DNA of 64,000 nt from positions 1,263,501-1,327,500 of the forward strand of contig CALZFC010000095.1 in the NCBI GenBank assembly GCA_945643635.1, written 5' to 3'. The position numbers and the translations under genes are program-made. This DNA is from Allodiplogaster sudhausi (taxonomy: Eukaryota; Nematoda; Chromadorea; Rhabditida; Diplogasteridae). The notes beneath the pieces are model-generated. The model ran no database searches and was not told the origin of the DNA. It saw only the letters and a list, made by a program, of their open reading frames with translations. This document shows, piece after piece, positions 11,599 through 21,710 of this stretch (position 1 is its first letter; the number at the start of each line of letters is the position of its first letter).

Positions 11599-12507
11599 TT
11601 CTACCCGGAGGATTTTACGACAACCACGACCACCACAACAACCACCACGACCACAACGCTTGCTCCAGTAAGTTGGTTGCATGATGTCAGATTCATACAT
11701 ATCTGCATGTAAATCGATAAATTTTCAGAACAAATGACAAGAATGTATAATACAACTTATTCAAATGGCCTACCAAAAGCTTTTGTCTGTAAACCTCTTC
11801 ACTTCCATTCTTCTCTCCAGGCATGGTCCCAGTGGTCTGCGTGGGCGGGCGACTGCTCCCCGCCGTGTGGCTGGTGCGGAAAGCAGTCGCGCACGCGAGT
11901 CTGCACTTCAAGCGGCGCGTGCAGGTTCATTGATACACCCACAGAAAGTGATCTACGAAAAAGTATCGCAAAAGCGAACTATACTTTCTTCTTGATATCC
12001 ATTCCATTTCAGAACATATTGCAATAATTTCGCTTATTGTCAAATATATAGTATAGTATGGTGTGATGGAAATAATACTAATACGGGTAGGAATCAGTGA
12101 GTCCAGGGGGTGAAAAGAAGAGGCAGTCACTGCTCCTCTTGCACGATTTGCATCCCAATTTTCACGAAGGGATGAGTGATACAGTCGTTAGAGAAATGCG
12201 AGACAAATTGAGATATGTTAGAGACGCATGCGGTTCAAATTTGAAATTTTGTTGCGGGCCCTAAATGGCGGTTCATCCAGTTGGGGCTTTGGCACAGTTT
12301 GAAGCGTAATTTTATCAAATACAGTTTTCTCTCGTCGGGTACTTACCTTCTTTCAATTCTGAAAATTAAAATAATAGAGTAAATATAAATTCTAGCGGTG
12401 ACGCCAGCCAAACGGAGCCGTGCGGCGCGCGTGATCTTTGCCCGGATCCGAAGCCGACGTGCTGCGATCATTACAGAAAAAAGCATCGTCGATCAGCAGA
12501 TGATTGA
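11599..12507 (+). CDS. TSP1-domain secreted protein, copy B (5' end missing)
   Basis: Three exons join in phase: a Thr-rich stalk (11599-11667, SFYPEDF then a run of about 14 Thr), the TSP1 core (11821-11924, WSQWSAWAGDCSPPCGWCG, QSRTRVC, SSGAC) and the end of the domain with a basic tail (12396-12507, TEPCGARDLC, TCCDHYRKKH). The W..W..C, CG, R.R.C and final cysteine pattern of a TSP1 repeat is complete. No signal peptide is found upstream; a stop lies just before the stalk and the LINE fragment adjoins it. So the copy is either 5'-truncated or uses an exon I cannot see. TSP1 domains bind matrix and receptor partners outside the cell. Confidence 0.6.
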
Positions 12508-12820
12508 AGATACATACTATGGATTGGATTTTGCAATTCAATGCCGTATTCACTCCATGCATATCCATAATAGATTTGTTGATAAAAAAATATGTGAACC
12601 ACCTGATCAGCTTAATCGATCATGAGAGTGACGTAAAAATATGCTAAGCAAACGATAAGAAAACCGTGCCTAAGATTTCAATGACTCTTGGCCAACAACT
12701 TTGACAGTTAAAGAAAAGTTTTCAAGAGATGAAAAGGAAAGGTGTTGGAGATTGTAATATATTTTTATTGATTCAACAATTTATTTCAAGACCAACTACA
12801 TCATGATGGAGTATTTGCGA

Positions 12821-12892
12821 CTGCTACCCGACGTGTGGCTCGTGCGTAGAGCAAACGCGCATGCGCTTATGCACCTCAACCTGCCCGTGCAG
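12821..12892 (+). pseudogene. TSP1 exon remnant, copy C
   Basis: The frame TGC GAC TGC encodes CDCYPTCGSC, EQTRMRLC, STCPC and ends at AG|GTTCATT like the donor of copy B. The tryptophan half in front is gone and no partner exons lie nearby. It is a relic within the segment shared with 21.1-23.6 kb. Confidence 0.55.
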
Positions 12893-13120
12893 GTTCATTC
12901 ATATACACACAGAAAGAAGTCTAGGAGAAAATATCGTAGAAGCGAACTATATTTACTTCTTCATGCCCTACGGAAATATTTCGCCCCGAACATATTGCAG
13001 CAATATCGCAAGTTATCAACTAAATGGTTCATTTAAACCTTTTCTACTTCAAACTTAGTTTGGAAAGAAGTGATATTTAATGGAAAGGAGAGCATGCGAA
13101 GTATGTAGTTTAAGCCGCTG

Positions 13121-14200
13121 CTAAAACAGCTGCTTGGACTTCGTCATCAATTGTTTCAGAACGTAGAGGCCGGACTCTTCAGTGTCGTGGGCCTCCTGAA
13201 AAAACGTTTATCCCTACTTAGTCTGTTGTAAACTTTAGAATGGTTCGCACCATATGACCAGCGCGAAGAATGTAGATGAGCTGAAGATTCTTATAAGACT
13301 TTGTGAAGGTGGCCCGACGGAAGTTCGCAGTTGCAAATGACTTCTAAAGACGCTTGTATGAATACCAACATCTCAAACATTCATTATGTACATATATCAT
13401 TTGAATATATACAATATTACCAGTTATTCATGTTTAAGACTATAAAAGCAGATTTGACCTTTGGAGCGGAGAGGAAGTTCTTGAGATCAGGCCACTGAAG
13501 ACGGTTGATCCACTTTTCAGTGCCTGGAAAGATGTTACATCGTTGATGCGACTGTTTCAGAAGAACTTGCCAAGCATGTCACAGATGAGGTCGAGCTGTC
13601 CATTGAAGGCAGTCACTTGCAGGCCTTGCTTCAAGAGTTCATCCACTGCAATGGATTCAAGAAGAGAAAGATCGAAGATCACATTGGTTTTCAAGACATG
13701 ACAGACCGGTAGCGTAGTTTGGCTTCATGAAGTCGCCGGATTGGTGTCTGAAGACTTGAAGAGATTGGCCTGCAAGAGGCATGTCTAATGAATAGATAAG
13801 ATAAGGATTCAAAATCGACCGTTATGTCGCAAGAGGGTTATTTATCACGAATAGCTGACCTACAAAGTGAACATTGGCGGGGATGATTCCGAGTTTCTTC
13901 CTAACGACGGTGTTCATGTAATGATCGAGTTTCTCTGAATGGAGGGGACGGACGTGGTTGTCGAAGAGCAGCTCTCAACAAGAGATCTTTCAGTTTAGAC
14001 AAGAAGATCTAGCACGGAGAAATGAAAGAATGCACCGATGGAAGTTCGCTTTTCCTTCTCGTTCAAGGTGAATGACCAATCATCCTGGTCCCTGTACTTT
14101 AGTATATTGTACCAGCTGACGCCGCTGGTCTCCTGAGCATAATAACAATTCTTCAAAAAATTATAGATTTAAGTAAAATAAATACATATATACATATACA

Positions 14201-14242
<42 letters not shown>

Positions 14243-15335
14243 GTCGAAACAAACATTTCCGACGAGTTCCTGCATCCACCCGAACCACGCAGTCAGTGAA
14301 CGCTGCCCACTTGCCATTGTCTACCAGATTCTGACATGTCGCGGCTTGCTTGTTCACTCGCAGAAGCTGCTGCTCGTCCAGGTAAGACTAGGGCAAGCCA
14401 GTTCTTCATGGATGCCGATACAAATGTATGTATGTAAGTATGTACATTATGCACAGTTTTAAGCTCTATGAAACTATTTTTTACGTTTCATAAAAGTAAA
14501 TCCTTCTTCTACTTGTAAATGACCACCAAAGGCTAAGCAAACATTGGCATAGAGAAAAGGTCCCCAGGTGTTGACGTAATCCATGGAAGAGATCCACGAA
14601 TCTCCGAGAGCAACACCAGCAAACTTCTTCAGTGGCACGACGCCCGACTTCACGGCCTGCATGAATAGAGATTAACTGACGGAAAGCTATTGGCTTGCCC
14701 GCCGCTGACATTGTTGAGAAGTCGCGCAAACTCGGCCGCCATCTTTCCGCCGTAACTCTCGCAGACGACGTAGAACACTCGGTCTCGATACTCGGGATGA
14801 GCGGAGAAAAACGATGTCGCCCATCCAAGGAGATCCTAAGTCATTCATCAATAATCATTTTGGAGTGCTGGATATTACACGAAAACCTTTCCAATGTCCT
14901 CAACCGTCTCGTGTATGCATCCGAATTGTCGACGTAGGAGAAGCCAGTGCCGACCGGATTGTCAACGAAGACGAGGTCTCCGACTTGCAGCTGCAAATGA
15001 TCAATGATCATAGATCACTTGGTTAAAAATAAAGGATTGAAACGTTTACACGTGACCAGCGACGCTCACAAACAGAGGTAGACGCCCGATCATTGCCATA
15101 GAGATCCTTTGGTCCGAGTTCTTCAAAGTCTCCATAGCCGGCACCGGACGCTCCTGGTCCACCCTAAATTGGCCTTTCGAATCAGAGTGAACGAGTATGG
15201 CATGTGCAATGAAGAGACGGAACCTGCAACCAGAGGAAGAGAGGACGGGAGCTGCTGGCAGGAGAAGCGGCGTAGAGCCACCAGAAGAGGTGAGCACCCG
15301 GACGGATGTTGACGTACGCCCAGTCCTCAAGGAAT
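13121..15335 (-). pseudogene. Serine carboxypeptidase (S10, SCPEP1-like), copy 1, frame-shifted
   Basis: Exons on the minus strand follow the SCPEP1 (retinoid-inducible serine carboxypeptidase) order: DWAYVNIRPGAHLFWW (about 15.33 kb), WLQ|GGPGASGAGYGDFEELGP, VFVDNPVGTGFSYVDNSD, VCESYGGKMAAEFARLL with the catalytic Ser (14.72 kb), GVALGDSWISSMDYVNTWGP (14.6 kb), NILKYRDQDDWSF, a GQLDL with the catalytic Asp (13.6 kb), AGHMV with the catalytic His (13.26 kb) and the end YVLKQLMTKSKQLF. Lesions against copy 2: a 1-base loss after DAYT (near 14911) and a 4-base gain near 14275-14280. The N-terminal signal exon is not found. It would have been a secreted or lysosomal exopeptidase. As written it cannot be translated. 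Confidence 0.85.
14180..14237. repeat. (AT)n / TATA-rich microsatellite
   Basis: Alternating AT tract within an intron of carboxypeptidase copy 1. The matching intron of copy 2 (about 22780) has only a short version. Confidence 0.85.
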
Positions 15336-16162
15336 CACTCTTGATGTTATTCTAAAATTTAACCGTTAGCATTTCTTGAGCATGATCCTTTTCTTTGCCT
15401 ATCAATCCATCTCGTGCGCTTTGATGATTTATGCTATGTCTTCTGCGGACAAAAAATTAAAAGCGGAAATTTGGCATGAGTGCTGATAAATGCGTATTGC
15501 TGCAAGAAAAAGTGATTGTATCCACTATTTATTATCAACAAAATATATTTGTTCTATAAATTAACACATTTCGATAACAATATTGGAAAATAATAGTTCG
15601 ATACTTAAAGGAAGTCCCCGGTGAATGTTTGGACAAGCAATTCAAAATAGGCATTTGACCCATGAAGTGTCCCGCACGGAAGGGCCTCAAGCTGCCAATG
15701 GCTAAAATATGCCTGGTTCTCTACCCGTCACGTTTTCGTAAGGCTGTGATCCTCTCATTTCAGTGCTGCTGCCATTGCACTCCCTCCACAGAAATTTGTG
15801 GTCAAAGAATTGTATAGGGAGCTGACCTGTTGAGAAAATTCCAGCCAATATCGGTTGTGAGCTTGGATATGCACGCTTTGAAGAATGTGATTCGGGTTTG
15901 GCTTTGTTATACACGGATCTTTTTTCAAAATAGATGGATTTGGCGTTTTTGATGCGCTCGTTATATCGGACATTCGTCATGCTACATTAATTGTTTGTAG
16001 TATCCACCTTCTGAGTTTCATCGGGTCACAATTTAGTGAACACGAGATTTGCTTTGAACTGTTGAAACATCTTTTGTGCCTTGACAAGTAGTAACTTTAT
16101 TTAGCTAGATTTATTGGAATAGGAAGTTAATCGAGTTCTAAATCAAACATAGGAAGGGTCTT
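15336..16162. other. No gene supported
   Basis: Overlapping minus-strand open frames at 15980-15700 lack any motif I know and have no second copy in the window. The remainder is AT-rich. Confidence 0.35.
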
Positions 16163-16570
16163 TGGCGGAAAGTTACTGGAGATCGTGGTCAACTGTAGTC
16201 TTTGGCAGGGAGAAGAAGAAAGCCTTCTTGAGCCTGGCGGCGTTCCTGCAATGGCAGAAAGATTCCATGTATAAAGAGCAGCTTTTGTAAATGCTTACTC
16301 ACATCATAGGCAATCCTGGACCGTGATGATCGGAGTCGATGATTCGGTATTGCCTGACGGCAAAGTCTGACATTTCATGCATCACGACGTTTCGAATCCT
16401 TTCTAAATTACATTGAATGCAAGAAATGACAAGAATGACTATGGTACTTTAAGAAATACCATAAACGAGCAAAATTATATCTAACGAGGTTATTTGGAAG
16501 AAAAACCTGAGTTGGTGAGCAGCATCCTGGAGAACCTTTTATTGGTTCCGATTTCAACAAAAGTTGGTTT
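16163..16570 (-). CDS. Gene X, copy 2 (partial, inverted)
   Basis: This is the reverse-oriented copy of the 3' part of gene X. The frame reads LLTNS, then ERIR-VVMHEMSDFAVRQYR, IIDSDHHGPGLPMM and, after a short intron (about 16304-16247), NAARLKKAFFFSLPK ending TTVDHDLQ and TAA. The DFAV codons missing in copy 1 are present. The exon holding KEKDLGLF breaks off at about 16530, so the 5' part is absent. The C-terminus differs from copy 3 (SERA). Function unknown. Confidence 0.45.
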
Positions 16571-16689
16571 TAGTTTTCTTCCAAGATTAATCGCACGCCA
16601 GGTTAACAATGACCGGAAATCAACCATTCAGGAAGAGCTACCATTGGCAGACTAACTAGACACTGCGAACAACAAATGGGAACGTGCTA

Positions 16690-17117
16690 TACTAGAGATC
16701 CTCTGATTCGAAGCTGTAGATCTCCCCCGTTCCCGCCGCGCAAGATCCGCCTTCGAGGCGCTCAAAGTAGGCGGAGCTTGACTGGACGGGCCCTGATAAG
16801 GAAAAGACGACTCTGCACGGATAATCTTGACCGTCGATAACATTCGCGTGACTGAAGATGGGTAAAAAACAACGGAATAGCTAATCAGAGTGGGCACTTG
16901 CATTTTTGCAGACTGTAAAGCAGAGCGTATGGTCGTTTGCTATGATGCTTAGTTGCGATTCGTCAGTCCGCTGGAATCGGGTGAAAGTTGCTGAGGTCTA
17001 TAAAGATATTATAAGCGATTTTTAATAGAAGTACATAGGCCTAGGTGGATATAATCCGAGCAAATATCTAACCATCGACGGGAAAAGGAGGCTTGCGAGA
17101 AGGAATGCGCACAGCAT
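16690..17117 (-). pseudogene. Secreted protein T2, inverted partial copy of T1
   Basis: A signal-peptide exon starts at 17117 (MLCAFLLASLLFPSM) with a GTTAG donor. Exon 2 (CFTVCKNA) and the core exon (PCRVVFSLSG, YFERLEGGSCAAGTGEIYSF) follow as in T1. The Thr-rich stalk is missing; a stop arises soon after ESEDL. An 8-base length difference from T1 just before PCR shows that at least one copy is out of frame. Homology to the T1 upstream region continues to about 17250. Confidence 0.55.
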
Positions 17118-17250
17118 TTTCTGTTGAATGAGAATCGCCACAGGCTTCTCACAAAAGTGGAATTCCGGATGATTGTCCTATCCATAAATCCTTTTGCCCT
17201 TCCTTCGGCACTCCCATCCTTGCCTTGAAGTTTCGTTGCGTAGCAGCTAA

Positions 17251-18080
17251 GTGCTTCACATCACAGGCTCGCCGTTCACTTCCTCCTTGCAAGCTCGGGC
17301 GGTGCTCGGATCGCGGAGACCCTCTCGCGAAGAATTTGACTTTCTTCTGTAACAACCGAACCAGTATATCAAATGTTAGCCACTCTCTAATAATTGAATT
17401 GTTTTAAAGATAAACATTGAACTAGATTCATAGAAGTTTGCAAGTTTTAGCAGAATAACAAGGTAAAGCTAAATTTTTATATGTGTGTCTCAAACAAGGT
17501 GTCCTTATGTTAATTGTATACGACTAGACTTGAAAAGGACTGTTACTTCGTTCCTGTAATCGAACGTTTTACCAGAATGTTTCTTTGAAGAACATAAAAT
17601 ACATACTACCTGTACATATTGAGTACGAGAATCTATTGTTTGTTTAAGACTTTTGCAAATTCATGGCGATGCTACGTATAGCTTGATGTGGCAAGCGTAA
17701 CCAGAACAGATATTCGGCACTTTTGATATCAATTATCACTTCGCAATAATTATTCGGAGAACGACAGAGAAAAGCGAGGAAGAGACAGAGACAGAGAGCT
17801 TGTGTGGTAAATGCAAACCATTAATGAGGTATAAATATGTCTCCTCATGAGCGCAACTCTAATGATGCGCGAAAAGCGTCTTCCTACTGCTTCCCCCCTG
17901 ATCATTCTCTACATGGACCAAATCATGGTCTAGTGACCTCCAATCTTCTCCTCTCGTCATGAACACGAGAACCTTCTATCTTCGAATCTTTTCATCTGCT
18001 AGTCGCATACAACGACTATGAACATTCCTCCACCGTCCACATCCAAACTTCTCAACCGCCCGCTCCCAGTGTCTGGTGAG
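17251..18080. repeat. Duplicate of the 10.2-10.7 kb segment, otherwise empty
   Basis: 17620-18165 is the partner of 10215-10740. A TATAAATATG stretch at about 17830 precedes short open frames in both copies, but they do not agree in length or end, so I call no gene. Confidence 0.5.
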
Positions 18081-18084
18081 AGCT

Positions 18085-18957
18085 CATTCGCAAGCTGATG
18101 AATATTTATGACAAAGTCGTGTTTAACATCGAGCTTACTTGAACATATTTAAGTATTTCAAAGTAAAGTAGCATCATCATGTCTAGTAAGTGAAGTCTGC
18201 TTTCATGGTTTATTTTTTTCCAGTAGTCGATATAGTTAGAATTCGTCTATTTGTGGCAAATCATTGGAGATTATATTTGAAAAAAATTATATTTTGAGCA
18301 AAAAGCAATTTGTAGCAATAAGAAGAAAATTTTTTTGTCGCAAAAAGTAAATTTCCGGGATCCTGAGACCAACCTCGGCGATACGATGCGCTATGGCAGA
18401 CTACGTTTAGAGCTCATTCGCAAGCTGATGAATATTTACGACAAAGTCGTGTTCAATGTCGAGGTTACCTGAACATATTTGAGTAATATAAAGTATAGTT
18501 ATTATGTAAGTAGAGTATTTTCAGACCAACAATGATGTCAGGCAAAATTAAATTCGATTGCTGGGTATTAGTCGTTCGACTCCAAAAAGGAAAAGGACCT
18601 GGGTCTTTTCGGGTTCTCCAGGATGCTGCTCACCAACTCAGGTTTTTCTTCCAAATAACCTCGTTAGATATAATTTTGCTCGTTTATGGTATTTCTTAAA
18701 GTACCATAGTCATTCTTGTCATTTCTTGCATTCAATGTAATTTAGAAAGGATTCGAAACGTCGTGATGCATGAAATGTCAGACTTTGCCGTCAGGCAATA
18801 CCGAATCATCGACTCCGATCATCACGGTCCAGGATTGCCTATGATGTGAGTAAGCATTTACAAAAGCTGCTCTTTATACATGGAATCTTTCTGCCATTTC
18901 AGGAACGCCGCCAGGCTCAAGAAGGCTTTCTTCTTCTCCCTGCCAAAGTCGGAAAGG
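18085..18957 (+). CDS. Gene X, copy 3 (best preserved)
   Basis: Unrecognised protein. Exons: about 18370-18472 (DTMRYGRLRLELIRKLMNIY, DKVVFNVE, GTTACC donor), about 18572-18645 (SFDSKKEKDLGLFGFSRMLL), 18746-18848 (ERIRNVVMHEMSDFAVRQYR, IIDSDHHGPGLPM) and 18901-18963 (NAARLKKAFFFSLPKSERA, stop). The phases agree across all three introns. A second, decayed copy of the first exon lies at 18085-18150. No signal peptide or membrane segment is visible and no start exon is certain. Three copies in 8 kb, one inverted, make this a locally amplified family of unknown role. Confidence 0.5.
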
Positions 18958-18963
18958 GCATAA

Positions 18964-19349
18964 AGAAAGGAGGAAAGGGCAGAAAATAAGCAAACAAACC
19001 GTGTAATTAGGTTACATTAAAACCTATAGCAAATAACCAGCATAAAGAACACCCAATGACAAATAACAACAAAAATGACGTAAATTAGTGGTGTGACCTT
19101 GGCAGAGCAAGTGAAACTAAATTAGACGCTCTGGAAGGCATGACTATGCCAAAAGCTATCATATTTACAATTCCCTCACTCAGGGAAGCAGTTTGATTGG
19201 GTCAACGGGGTCAACAATAGCAAGATGGAGCAGAAATTCGCGCTAGAGCAAACAAGGATGATAAGTTTAGAGGAAGCACTGCTCAGAGAAGAACGTGTGA
19301 CGCTATGGCCATAGAGTCGATGGTTCTTCAGCGAGCAGAGCGAGGTTCT

Positions 19350-19387
<38 letters not shown>

Positions 19388-19796
19388 AACACTCTCTCGC
19401 TCTTCTGCCACCCTGCAGGAAGGATTCTCCTCCTAGCTACTTCAACGATTGACAACGAATCGGGCAAAGAGAAGAGAGAGAGCTACACCGCGCTATTTTG
19501 GGAGAAATTGAAAAGTGCATGCCTCACGAGATCTTCTGAGAGCTCTGTGGTTGGTCCGTGTTTTTGTAAACTCTTTGTGAATTTTCTTTTTTTTCGTTTC
19601 TTTATTTCTCACTTCCAATGCTGTCTGATTTCTCGAAAACACTATTAATGTTTTTGCACAACGTTGCCAAAAGGTCTATTCTTACAAAACGGATGATCAT
19701 GTACATGAAAACGGACCTCATGGTCAGCTCTGACTCTATAGATGCCACATCTGGAAGAATGAAGACTCAATGAAAACGACAGTTCAGCGCGGCAGC
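18964..19796. other. Intergenic with (CT)n tract
   Basis: No gene. A pure CT tract lies at 19348-19384. The duplicated leader of the cellulase unit begins at about 19727 and runs to the second cellulase start. Confidence 0.5.
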
Positions 19797-20875
19797 ATGC
19801 AACACGCACTCTTCTTCTGTCTAGCAGTCGTTTTGCTGGGTGCTTCTGCGCTCAGGCCGAAGAACCCGCCCTACGGACAGCTCTCCGTGAAAGGCACGAA
19901 GCTGGTGGGCGCCAATGGCCAACCCGTACAACTCGTCGGAATGTCGCTGTTCTGGTCTCAGTGGATGGGACAGTACTTCAACAGGGACACCGTCAACGCA
20001 CTCGCCTGTCAGTGGGGCGCGAACGTGGTGCGTGTCGTGATGGGCGTCGACCAGGGCGGCTACCTTAGCAACAAGCAGAGCGAGCTTGCGAAGGTGCGCA
20101 CCGTCGTGGACGCGGCCATCGAGCGCGGCATGTACGTCATCATCGACTGGCACGACCACGAGGCACACAACCACAAGTACCATGCGATTGACTTCTTCAA
20201 GCAAATGGCCCGAGCCTATGGCAAGTACCCGCACGTGCTCTACGAGCTCTTCAACGAGCCTCTCCAGGTATGTCGTTGATTCGGTCTCTTCGCGGCTACA
20301 GCAAACACTTTAGGTAAACTGGAACAACGTTCTGAAGCCCTACCACACCGATGTGTTGAAGGCGATTCGCTCCATCGACCCTGACAACGTGGCCCTGCTG
20401 GGTACTCCATCATATTCAGGAGCCACGGGCATCATCGACGCCAGCAACTCACCTCTGTGGGGTAAGCAAGACGCACGCTTCACTGATGTCCTGTTGTAAT
20501 TTAGGCCAGAAGAACATCATGTACGTGCAGCACTTCTACTCGGGTTCGCACCGCGACAACGAGCGAAATGCTTACTCGAGGGCCGCTGCAAAGATCCCCG
20601 TGTTCATTTCGGAGTACGGCGTCTCCGAGGCTGACGGGGGATCCAACGGACAGATCTACACGGACGAGACGAACAAATGGTTCGCATTGCTGGACCGAAA
20701 CAAGGCCTCCTATTTGGCGTGGTCGATCTGCGACAAAAACGAAGCCGCATCGGCGCTCAAGCCTGGCACCCAGCCCAACCATGTGGGCAACGACTGGCAG
20801 TTGTCGAAGGCCGGTGTCTTCCTGAAGAATAAGATCAAGTCGAAGAAGCTGTTCTCATGCTACGCCCGGGGCTAA
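19797..20875 (+). CDS. GH5 family cellulase (endo-beta-1,4-glucanase), copy 2
   Basis: Secreted endoglucanase with the same three-exon layout as copy 1 (19797-20267, 20314-20461, 20505-20875); each exon has exactly the same length, giving 329 residues. I start at 19797 because this matches the exon length of copy 1; an ATG at 19770 would add nine residues before the signal peptide. Catalytic Glu154 (LFNEP) and Glu243 (ISEYG) are conserved. About ten mature residues differ, for example KYHAI for KYQAI, MARAYG for MAQTYG, and VNWNNV for VDWNSV. Exon sequence is much better conserved than flanks and introns, which suggests that both copies remain under selection or were recently converted. Confidence 0.93.
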
Positions 20876-21119
20876 AGGGGGATTTAAGCAACGACCCCCG
20901 TTCAACAGTGAGAGTCGTCCACCGAGTCTTCCTCTCAGCAACTCTAAACATGCTTACCATTGCTGTCATTTGGTGTTGCTGATAAACTCTATTCGATTGA
21001 TTGCATTGTGTGTATAAGGAGACAACAGAAGAATAACGCGGTCACATATTTTCTTTATTTGACTGAAAGAACCAAATGTTGCAAAGTACGCCAAAAGCTT
21101 TATCGATGGTAAGTGTGTG

Positions 21120-21500
21120 TGCACATGATTGAAGAGAATATGGATTGAAGTTCGCACTTAAATACCGTATTCACTCCATGTATATCGATAATACATTTGT
21201 TGATAAAAATTTGTGAACCACCTGATCAGCTGAATCGATCATGAGAGTGACGTAAAAAAGATAAAGTAAATGTGCCTATGACTCTCGGCGAACAACTTTG
21301 ACATCTCAAGCAAAGTTTTCAAGAAAAGAAAAGGAAAGGTGTTTGATATTGTAATGTATGTATTTTTATTGAAGCAGCTATTTATTTCAAGATCAATTAC
21401 ATCATGATGGAGTATTTGTATTATTCGAATGGTCTGTGAGGGCTGCGACTGCACTTCGACTTGAGGCAGGTACATAGATTCATTCATATTCACACAGAAA
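21120..21500 (+). pseudogene. TSP1 3' region and exon remnant, copy D
   Basis: 21120-21300 matches the sequence after the TSP1 stop of copy B. At 21440-21480 a strongly decayed TSP1 exon end survives (GGCTGCGACTGCACTTCGAC, then TGA) in the same position as remnant C in the other duplicon. Confidence 0.45.
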
Positions 21501-21710
21501 GTAATCTAGGAGAAAATATCGTAAAAGTGAACTATTTTTACTTCTTCATGTCCTACGGAAATCTTTGACCCCGAACATATTGCAGCAATATTGCAGAAAT
21601 CAACTAAATAGTTCATAAACCTTTTCTACGTAAAACTTTAAAAAAAAAATCATAAAACTTGGAAAGAAGTGATATTTAATGGAAAGGAGAGTAGTAAATT
21701 TGATACGCTG

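Noticed and set aside
15700..15980. Overlapping 92- and 72-residue minus-strand frames
   Set aside because: No homologous copy, motif or splice support; cannot be told from chance.
6681..20875. Bacterial contamination as source of the cellulase sequences
   Set aside because: Both genes have two spliceosomal introns with nematode borders and lie among nematode exons.
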